Part shown: positions 5,509 to 10,411 of the stretch, piece by piece | Numbering within the stretch: the stretch's first letter is position 1 | Layout: each line of letters starts with the position of its first letter | Source of the DNA: an archaeon | GTDB taxonomy: Archaea; Asgardarchaeota; Hermodarchaeia; Hermodarchaeales; Hermodarchaeaceae | Length of the DNA: 10,411 nt | Assembly (NCBI GenBank): GCA_016550485.1 | Contig: JABXGV010000257.1 | Location: 1-10,411 of the forward strand | Direction: 5' to 3' | Made by a program: the position numbers and the translations under genes | The notes under the pieces: generated by a model | Database searches by the model: none | The model's input: only the letters and a program-made list of their open reading frames with translations | What the model was told of the DNA's origin: nothing

Positions 5509-7140
5509 ATGAGCCAACTATCAGGAACTCCTGTTTTACTGTTAAAAGAAGGAACTAAACGCGAGCGCGGCCGTGATGCACAGCACAACAATATTGCCGC
5601 AGCTGTCGCCATTGCTGACGCAATTAGGACAGCTCTTGGACCTAAAGGTCAAGATAAAATGCTCGTGGATTCATTCGGCGATGTTACAATTACAAATGAT
5701 GGCGCTACAATTCTGAAAGAGATAGACGTGCAGCACCCGGCCGCAAAAATGATTGTTGAAGTGGCTAAGACCCAAGATGATGAGGTAGGCGACGGAACGA
5801 CGACCTCCGTCATTATTGCAGGCGAGCTGTTGAAGCAAGCCGAGTCTCTAATTGACCAGAGGATTCACCCAACGGTTATCGTTGAAGGGTACATGAAAGC
5901 AACAGATAAGGCGTTGAGCGTTCTTGACTCTATTGGAGTAGAGGATTCCACTGATGCAATGCTCCAGAAAGTCGCGATGGTCTCCATGCAATCGAAGGTA
6001 GTATCCGAATTCCGAAAACCGCTATCCGAAATGGCTGTAAGAGCAATTTTGCGCATTACTGAAACGGTTGATGGAAAGCGAAAGGCAGATATCGACAACA
6101 TTAAGGTCGAGAAAAAACAGGGAGGCACTCTTAGAGACACCCAGTTCATAGAGGGTATTGTGCTAGACAAAGAGGTCGTCCACCCAGGGATGCCAAGACT
6201 TCTCCGAAAGCCGAAGATTGCCTTGATTCAGAGCGCACTAGAAGTCGAAAAAACCGAGTTTACAGCCAAGATTAGTATTACTGAAGTACAGCAAATGCAG
6301 AGTTTCCTCGATGAAGAGGAGCGGCTTTTACGCGAAATGGTTGAAAAGATCAAGAATTCTGGTGCAAATGCAGTTCTTTGCCAGAAAGGGATTGATGATG
6401 TAGCTCAGCACTTCTTAGCTAAAGAAGGAATTCTTGCTGTCCGCAGGATAAAGGAAAGCGATATGGAGAAGCTTGCACGAGCTACAGGCGGCAAGCTGGT
6501 TTCCAATCTTGACGCTCTCTCAGCTAGCGATTTAGGAACTTCAGACCTTATTGAAGAACGAAAAATCGCCGATGACAAAATGATTTTCGTTGAGGGCTGC
6601 AAAGACCCCAAGGCAGTTAGCATCCTTCTCCGAGGTAGTACTGACTTGATTGTTGACGAAGCCGACCGCGCCCTTCATGATGCACTTTGTGTGATACGAG
6701 ATGTTGTTGAAGATGGGCGCGTTGTTGCAGGTGGTGGCTCTCCCGAAATAGAGGTTTCCCGTCAACTAAATGAATATGCTGGGAGCCTTCCTGGACGTGA
6801 ACAACTAGCGGTTATTGCCTTCGCAGATGCATTGGAAATCATCCCCAAGACACTAGCAGAAAATGCAGGCCTTGACCCCATTGATATTTTAGCGGATTTG
6901 AAGGCGCGCCATGAGAAAGGTGAGGTAAGCGCCGGGGTAGATGGCTTAAGAGGAAAAGTATCGGATATGGCAAAAATTCATGTCTGGGAGCCACTCGTAG
7001 TAAAACGCCAGGCCATCAAGTCTGCCAGTGAAGTTGCACAAATGCTTCTACGTATCGACGATGTCATTGCCTCAAAGGGTATGGGTGGCGGAGGCGGACC
7101 AGGGCCAAGACCAGGAATGGGCGACGATTTTGAAGACTAA
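5509..7140 (+). CDS. ths: Group II chaperonin (thermosome) subunit
   Basis: It is a subunit of the double-ring archaeal/eukaryal (CCT-type) chaperonin that folds proteins in an ATP-driven closed cavity in the cytosol. The 543 residues are full length. The equatorial domain starts with NNIAAAVAIADAIRTALGPKG (27-47) and NDGATILKEI (63-72), and carries the phosphate-binding GDGTTT (94-99). The intermediate and apical domains follow, with the helical-protrusion region around 245-280 (LEVEKTEF to LREMVEKIK). RDVVEDGRVVAGGGSPEIE (397-415) holds the predicted catalytic Asp398; VVAGGGSPE replaces the common VVPGGGAPE, a mild change. GLDPIDIL (454-461) follows. The C-terminal tail is Gly-rich then acidic (GGGGGPGPRPGMGDDFED) rather than GGM repeats. 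The start has a strong Shine-Dalgarno. rpoK follows on the same strand after about 46-76 bases, so the two may share a transcript. Confidence 0.97.
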   Translation: MSQLSGTPVLLLKEGTKRERGRDAQHNNIAAAVAIADAIRTALGPKGQDKMLVDSFGDVTITNDGATILKEIDVQHPAAKMIVEVAKTQDDEVGDGTTTSVIIAGELLKQAESLIDQRIHPTVIVEGYMKATDKALSVLDSIGVEDSTDAMLQKVAMVSMQSKVVSEFRKPLSEMAVRAILRITETVDGKRKADIDNIKVEKKQGGTLRDTQFIEGIVLDKEVVHPGMPRLLRKPKIALIQSALEVEKTEFTAKISITEVQQMQSFLDEEERLLREMVEKIKNSGANAVLCQKGIDDVAQHFLAKEGILAVRRIKESDMEKLARATGGKLVSNLDALSASDLGTSDLIEERKIADDKMIFVEGCKDPKAVSILLRGSTDLIVDEADRALHDALCVIRDVVEDGRVVAGGGSPEIEVSRQLNEYAGSLPGREQLAVIAFADALEIIPKTLAENAGLDPIDILADLKARHEKGEVSAGVDGLRGKVSDMAKIHVWEPLVVKRQAIKSASEVAQMLLRIDDVIASKGMGGGGGPGPRPGMGDDFED

Positions 7141-7174
7141 ACATGGCTTAGTTACACGGGCACCAAGAGAGAGA

Positions 7175-7179
7175 GGAGG
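7175..7179 (+). promoter_or_regulatory. Strong Shine-Dalgarno upstream of rpoK, pointing at an ATC codon
   Basis: GGAGG within AGAGAGGAGGAGA is an excellent ribosome binding site. The canonical rpoK ATG at 7217 is 37 bases away, too far. An in-frame ATC at 7187-7189 lies at an ideal 7-base spacing, and no ATG, GTG or TTG is in frame between. Confidence 0.5.
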
Positions 7180-7216
7180 AGAAAAAATCCTCAAGTCAAA
7201 GATTGGTTCTCAGCGG

Positions 7217-7429
7217 ATGACTCGATATGAGCGTTCGCGCATAGTGGGAGCCCGAGCGCTCCAGGTTTCCATGGGCGCTCCAATCCTAATTCGCATAGAT
7301 CCTACAATCCTTGATCCCATCCGGATTGCAGAGTTGGAATTACAGAAGCGCGTGTTGCCCATTACCGTACGACGAAAACTTCCCTCCGGTGTATACATTG
7401 ATGTTGCACTCTCTGATCTAGAAGATTAG
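7217..7429 (+). CDS. rpoK: DNA-directed RNA polymerase subunit K (Rpb6/omega homologue)
   Basis: This small subunit, equivalent to eukaryal Rpb6 and bacterial omega, helps assemble and stabilise RNA polymerase. From ATG the protein has 70 residues. The signature MTRYERSRIVGARALQVSMG (1-20) corresponds to eukaryal MTKYERARVLGTRALQ. LDPIRIAELELQKRVLPITVRRKLPSG (32-58) matches the family's DP..IA..EL...LPI.IRR.LPDG, and the acidic end SDLED recalls Rpb6's VDEL. The ATG lacks a nearby ribosome site. A strong GGAGG at 7175-7179 instead suits an in-frame ATC at 7187, which would add ten residues (ILKSKIGSQR) and give 80. Archaeal homologues have variable N-termini, so both are possible. It follows the thermosome closely. 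Confidence 0.93.
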   Translation: MTRYERSRIVGARALQVSMGAPILIRIDPTILDPIRIAELELQKRVLPITVRRKLPSGVYIDVALSDLED

Positions 7430-7509
7430 CAGTAACTACTAAAGCCCTCCAATATTGGTTTAAAGAGATGCATCCTGAATTCACAGTTGAATTCGTTGTC
7501 AGCCCATAC

Positions 7510-7515
7510 TTTTTT
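7510..7515 (+). terminator. T-run, possible rpoK terminator
   Basis: Six consecutive T residues lie 80 bases after the rpoK stop codon. Archaeal RNA polymerase can terminate at oligo-T tracts without a hairpin, but the run is short, so this is tentative. Confidence 0.3.
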
Positions 7516-7520
7516 ACAAG

Positions 7521-7530
7521 TAATATAGAG
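7521..7530 (+). promoter_or_regulatory. TATA-like element of the acyl-adenylate ligase gene
   Basis: TAATATAGAG is centred about 26 bases before the TTG at 7551, so transcription would start near that codon. If so, translation may be leaderless at 7551, or use TTG 7566 with only a short leader. Confidence 0.4.
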
Positions 7531-7550
7531 TAACTCATTTATTACACAAA

Positions 7551-9152
7551 TTGCGGTGCAGTATATTGAAGCGATTACTTTCATTTAAAGAACTCAAGGA
7601 AAAATCATATTCAGAAATCCTCCGAATGCAGGAAAGAAAGTTTCGCGCGTTCATCCGCTACCAGGTCTATCCTAATCATCCCTTCTATCGTAAACTTTTC
7701 AAGGAACACGGTGTTGATCCTTTCAATCTTGAAACACCTGAAGATTGGGGGAAACATGGGTTACCTCTGGTTAGGAAAGCAGACTATAAGGGAGGATTAC
7801 GTGAATTTGTACTCAATCCCCAACAGAAAGACGGTGAGCAACGCAATCCATCGGAAATCATCAAGAATCTGTTAAGCTACTACAAGGAAGCAGGCTTCGA
7901 CAAGGAAAGAAGCTATGTATTTCGACGAGGGCTTAAGGTCAAACTACATATCGGTGCTGGAAAAGCTCGACAAGAATTAATGGAACACATTTCACACCGA
8001 TACACTCCTCGCTTCTTTTGGTTCTCCTCAGGACGAGCTTCTGGCCTTCCCTCTCCCGTTTTTCTCACGTACTACGACGATGAATTAATGCGTGCCAATA
8101 TGGCAAAATCTGGAAAGATGGCGATAGATCCCTGGATTGATGATGGGTTTTCATTGAGGGCTCAGAACCTCTTTCCATGCGCCCCACATCTAGGTTTCTT
8201 TGGGGTCGATGGTGGTTTATTACAAATGGCTGACTTTTGTGTCCGTACAACTGCGGGCGGGGCTATTCCCACCGAGAAACTCGTGCAACTAGCCGAATTA
8301 TTCAAGGTGACAGGATTCGCAGCCATGCCAGGTTACTTCCGGAACATATATTGCCGCTCACTAAAAGCATTGAAGCCTAAACTGGAAAAACGCGGTATTG
8401 TGCTACTTGCTGGTGAACGCATTTACAATCGTGTTATCGATGATATTAAGGATGCCCTTGCAGAGGTCGGAATGACCGAAACCCGCGTAATTGGAGGCTG
8501 GGCTGCTAGCGAGACTAAGATTGGAGTTGCTGCACAATGCGCTGAAAAGGGTGGATATCACAATCTTTCCCCTCTAGCATTTGCTATTCGTTTCGTAAAA
8601 TTCACCGATGACAGAGGTGGCTACGAGTTCACTAGCCCAGAAGAAGGGGGCTACATTACAATATTCCACACTGACGGGAGCGCATCAATGTTTGAGGGGT
8701 ATTTAATGGGAGATCACGTGGACAAAGTAATCGTTGACAAGTGTGAGCATTGTGGCCTAGAAATGCCTCGCTTCTTTAATATCTCACGTGAATCAGAAAT
8801 AGGTGCACAGATGCAAGTGATGGGTATCCAAGAAGAAAAAATCAAGGGTGCAACAGTGAATCTTACTGCACTGCGAGAAGCTCTACTCGCTCTTCCAGAG
8901 ATTGAAGAGGTGCAGATTGTAGTTACCAAATCAGACCCTGAAGATCCTTATTCGTTAGATGTGCTGTCCTTGAATGTTGCTATTCGTTCTGGTGCAAATA
9001 AAGCGTCTATGCAGCGGGAAGTTAAGCGCTTGACTAAGGCTCAAACGGAGGTCACACCAGTTGTGCATTTCATGGCTTTGGATGCTCTTCTAGAGCAAGC
9101 AGGGGGATTGAAGTTCCAAGAGATTGTAGATTCTCGAGTTCGACCAGCGTGA
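7551..9152 (+). CDS. Acyl-adenylate-forming ligase, PaaK / coenzyme F390 synthetase-like
   Basis: It probably activates a carboxylic acid with ATP to an acyl-AMP, then passes it to CoA or another acceptor; the substrate is not predictable. The 533 residues resemble the phenylacetate-CoA ligase family (COG1541). An N-terminal helical region (FIRYQVYPNHPFYRKLFKEH) is typical. The phosphate loop is SSGRASGLPSP (159-169), where SSGTTGKP is usual. TTAGGAIPTEK (233-243), LLAGER (285-290) and GGWAASETK (315-323, in place of YGxTE) follow. After AQCAEKGGYHN comes the hinge region GDHVDKV (387-393), then CEHCGLEMPRF with a CxxC (398/401), and GGLKFQEIVDSR near the end, whose Lys521 may be the C-terminal catalytic lysine. 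The start is uncertain: TTG 7551, or TTG 7566 with GGTG about eight bases upstream. The altered phosphate loop means adenylation activity is not assured. Confidence 0.82.
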   Translation: MRCSILKRLLSFKELKEKSYSEILRMQERKFRAFIRYQVYPNHPFYRKLFKEHGVDPFNLETPEDWGKHGLPLVRKADYKGGLREFVLNPQQKDGEQRNPSEIIKNLLSYYKEAGFDKERSYVFRRGLKVKLHIGAGKARQELMEHISHRYTPRFFWFSSGRASGLPSPVFLTYYDDELMRANMAKSGKMAIDPWIDDGFSLRAQNLFPCAPHLGFFGVDGGLLQMADFCVRTTAGGAIPTEKLVQLAELFKVTGFAAMPGYFRNIYCRSLKALKPKLEKRGIVLLAGERIYNRVIDDIKDALAEVGMTETRVIGGWAASETKIGVAAQCAEKGGYHNLSPLAFAIRFVKFTDDRGGYEFTSPEEGGYITIFHTDGSASMFEGYLMGDHVDKVIVDKCEHCGLEMPRFFNISRESEIGAQMQVMGIQEEKIKGATVNLTALREALLALPEIEEVQIVVTKSDPEDPYSLDVLSLNVAIRSGANKASMQREVKRLTKAQTEVTPVVHFMALDALLEQAGGLKFQEIVDSRVRPA

Positions 9153-9202
9153 TGCACTTCATGTTTTGGAGAAACGCGAAAGAGAATAAGAAGATGAGTG
9201 GA

Positions 9203-9294
9203 GCCTCGGGCGGGGATTGAACCCGCGACCAACAGCTTACTCACAGAATTCTAGTTGTTACGAGGCTGCCGCTCTACCACTGAGCCACCGAGGC
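9203..9294 (-). tRNA. tRNA-Thr (anticodon CGU) with a 21-base intron
   Basis: The minus strand folds as a complete tRNA. The acceptor GCCTCGG pairs with CCGAGGC. The D-arm is GCTC/GAGC with loop AGTGGTA, the anticodon stem is GCAGC/GCTGT, the variable loop is TGGTC, and the T-arm is GCGGG TTCAATC CCCGC. After removal of the intron the anticodon loop is CTCGTAA, giving anticodon CGU for Thr codon ACG. The base after the acceptor is T, matching the U73 discriminator usual for archaeal tRNA-Thr. CCA is not encoded. The mature length is 71 bases before CCA addition. Confidence 0.93.
9238..9258 (-). other. tRNA intron with bulge-helix-bulge splice sites
   Basis: This 21-base insert lies between positions 37 and 38 of the tRNA, the canonical archaeal site. 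Exon bases CTCG can pair with intron bases TGAG in a four-pair helix (one G-U). It is flanked by two 3-base bulges, each reading TAA. Cutting each bulge after its second base, as the archaeal tRNA endonuclease does, yields exactly a seven-base anticodon loop. Confidence 0.85.
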
Positions 9295-9320
9295 TTATCT
9301 GAGTGGAGAAAATGTTGTAA

Positions 9321-9329
9321 CCAATAAAG
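9321..9329 (-). promoter_or_regulatory. TATA-like element for tRNA-Thr
   Basis: CTTTATTGG on the minus strand is centred about 31 bases upstream of the tRNA 5' end, the expected archaeal TATA position. An AATAATAT stretch at 9338-9345 could serve thiL on the plus strand. Confidence 0.45.
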
Positions 9330-9373
9330 ATTTCGTCAATAATATCCCAATAGCTTGTTGAAGTGAATGCTAG

Positions 9374-10411
9374 ATGTCTAAGGATGAACAAGCAACTGTC
9401 AGTGACGTTGGAGAGCGCAGGCTGATTAAACGTTTTCAGAAGTTAATTACAAAGTCCCCTGACGCTTTGTTAAGAGGGAGTGAGGACGCTGCAGCTGTTG
9501 AAGTTGACGGACAAGCGATCGTTGTCAACACCGATATGCTCGTGGCGTCAACGGATGCCCTGCCGGGGATGACCCCAGAAGAAATATCGTGGAAAGCAGG
9601 AGTGATGGGGTTAAGTGACTTGGCAGCAAAGGGAGCTACCCCTCTTGGGATCCTTGTATCATTTGGGTTTCCAAAGGAAATTGAGAAGGCTTACGTAGAG
9701 GCTTTGGTTTCAGGGTTGAACCTTGTCTGTCGAAAACACGACACTTACTATCTAGGCGGCGACACAAACCAATGCTCTGAGCTCGTGATAAACTGCACCG
9801 CAATTGGAACCTCACCACGAAGCCAACTTCTACATAGGAGTGGAGCGAAACCCGGAGATATCGTCGCGGTCACAGGCGAATTTGGATATACAGGTGCCCT
9901 CTTCAAGATAGTGCTTGAGAGACGGAAAACCCCTAAACGATTAATGAAACAGATAAGGACCAAAGCACTGCAACCCCGTGCCCGACTGAAAGAAGGCAGT
10001 GTGCTAGCATCAGCTGGTGCTGTTACTGCTTCAATAGACAGCAGCGACGGGCTGGCCTGGTCACTTCATGAAATCGCTCTTGCCAGCAAAGTCGGATTCC
10101 ACATCGACCAGCTCCCCATCCCAAAATCCTGTATCGAATTCGCAAAACAACAAAAACTAGACCCCAATGAATTGGCACTCTACGGAGGAGAGGAATTCGA
10201 ACTCATTGTCACCATTCCACGCACCCAATGGACCAAGGCAACTCAGGCAATACAGAAAATCAGGGGTCAACTACTACGTATTGGAACAGTAACAAAAGAT
10301 ACAGAGACTATCCTCACAATAGATGGAATAGAGAGAGAAATCGAGCCCCGTGGCTACGAACACTTTAAAGGAAATGGCGGGCTCGGCGGGATTCGAACAC
10401 GCGACGACTGG
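9374..10411 (+). CDS. thiL: Thiamine-monophosphate kinase (3' end not reached)
   Basis: It phosphorylates thiamine monophosphate to thiamine diphosphate with ATP, the last step of thiamine cofactor synthesis in the cytosol. The motifs appear in order: RGSEDAAAV (34-42; usually GDDAAV), NTDMLVASTDALPG (52-65), LSDLAAKGATPLGI (80-93), LGGDTNQ (127-133), HRSGAKPGDIVAVTGEFG (154-171), SIDSSDGLAWS (220-230) and YGGEEFELI (270-278). RGYEHF (326-331) marks the normal family end. The ATG follows directly on an in-frame TAG, which fixes the upstream limit, with GAAGTGA as a weak ribosome site. All 346 codons to the window edge are open. After residue 334 the frame runs antisense through a tRNA gene (GGLGGIRTRD), so the true stop is unseen. 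Confidence 0.93.
   Translation, partial: MSKDEQATVSDVGERRLIKRFQKLITKSPDALLRGSEDAAAVEVDGQAIVVNTDMLVASTDALPGMTPEEISWKAGVMGLSDLAAKGATPLGILVSFGFPKEIEKAYVEALVSGLNLVCRKHDTYYLGGDTNQCSELVINCTAIGTSPRSQLLHRSGAKPGDIVAVTGEFGYTGALFKIVLERRKTPKRLMKQIRTKALQPRARLKEGSVLASAGAVTASIDSSDGLAWSLHEIALASKVGFHIDQLPIPKSCIEFAKQQKLDPNELALYGGEEFELIVTIPRTQWTKATQAIQKIRGQLLRIGTVTKDTETILTIDGIEREIEPRGYEHFKGNGGLGGIRTRDDW
10375..10411 (-). tRNA. 3' part of a tRNA gene (cut by the window edge)
   Basis: Read on the minus strand, the visible part ends with a T-arm GCGTG TTCGAAT CCCGC, acceptor strand CGAGCCC, discriminator G and an encoded CCA (10375-10377). The T-stem has one U-C mismatch at pair 52-62. The anticodon lies outside the window, so the isotype is unknown. 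An acceptor of GGGCTCG/CGAGCCC with G73 would suit tRNA-Arg, but this is only a guess. The gene lies antisense to the 3' end of thiL. Confidence 0.8.

Larger units (their letters stand above)
7430..7550 (+). other. Spacer between rpoK and the acyl-adenylate ligase
   Basis: This 121-base spacer contains a perfect 10-base palindrome CCAATATTGG (7449-7458), two TGAATTC repeats 12 bases apart (7476-7482 and 7488-7494), a T-run (7510-7515) and a TATA-like TAATATAGAG (7521-7530). A 21-codon frame from ATG 7469 to TAA 7531-7533 also fits, but nothing supports its being translated. Confidence 0.5.

Noticed and set aside
7028..7186. Long upstream extension of rpoK overlapping the thermosome 3' end
   Set aside because: The extra residues come from the thermosome coding sequence in another frame and do not resemble RpoK; the strong ribosome site at 7175-7179 argues for a later start.
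1266..7456. The 11-base word CCTCCAATATT found near 1266 and near 7446
   Set aside because: The first copy encodes Asn-Ile-Gly-Gly in the unknown gene and the second is in a spacer; two copies of a short word are easily coincidental.
7469..7533. Possible 21-codon peptide between rpoK and the ligase gene
   Set aside because: It has no strong Shine-Dalgarno, no known motif, and overlaps the likely T-run and TATA element.
9041..9244. Minus-strand open frame of 67 codons across the ligase end and tRNA
   Set aside because: It contains typical tRNA-derived residues (AGSIPARG) and is antisense to the ligase gene, so it is an artefact.

Overview
The window looks like archaeal chromosome, most probably from an Asgard archaeon (Promethearchaeota; Thorarchaeota-like is a guess). 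Four things support this. Archaeal information-processing genes are present: an ATP-dependent DNA ligase, a group II chaperonin (thermosome) and RNA polymerase subunit K/Rpb6. A tRNA gene carries an archaeal bulge-helix-bulge intron. AT-rich TATA-like elements sit at archaeal spacing before several genes. Most telling is a 123-residue protein that reads as a profilin, an actin regulator known in prokaryotes only from Asgard archaea. No mobile element, CRISPR array or rRNA is visible, and no gap between genes exceeds about 130 bases.

Layout. On the minus strand at 93-2031, in transcription order, lie profilin, an unrecognised protein of about 118-140 residues, and a bacterial-type glyceraldehyde-3-phosphate dehydrogenase; they could form one transcript. 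A DUF167/YggU protein (2123-2407, plus) diverges from profilin and converges with the DNA ligase (2409-4196, minus), their stop codons being one base apart. A radical SAM enzyme with two N-terminal cysteine clusters (4289-5410, plus) diverges from the ligase. The thermosome (5509-7140) and rpoK (about 7187/7217-7429) follow closely on the plus strand and may be co-transcribed. Next is an acyl-adenylate (PaaK/F390-synthetase-like) ligase (7551-9152). An intron-containing tRNA-Thr(CGU) lies on the minus strand (9203-9294). Thiamine-monophosphate kinase ThiL (from 9374) remains open to the right edge, where it runs antisense into the 3' half of another minus-strand tRNA (from 10375).

How the genes work together. 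Most are housekeeping genes: central carbon metabolism, DNA joining, protein folding, transcription, cofactor synthesis and translation. The biologically distinctive part is the profilin cluster, where a cytoskeletal regulator precedes an unknown small protein and a glycolytic/gluconeogenic enzyme. Other points worth checking are two genes whose best ribosome binding site points at an AUC codon, a three-armed inverted repeat between the unknown gene and gapdh, and ThiL's missing stop codon. All family assignments come from reading motifs by eye; no database search was run.
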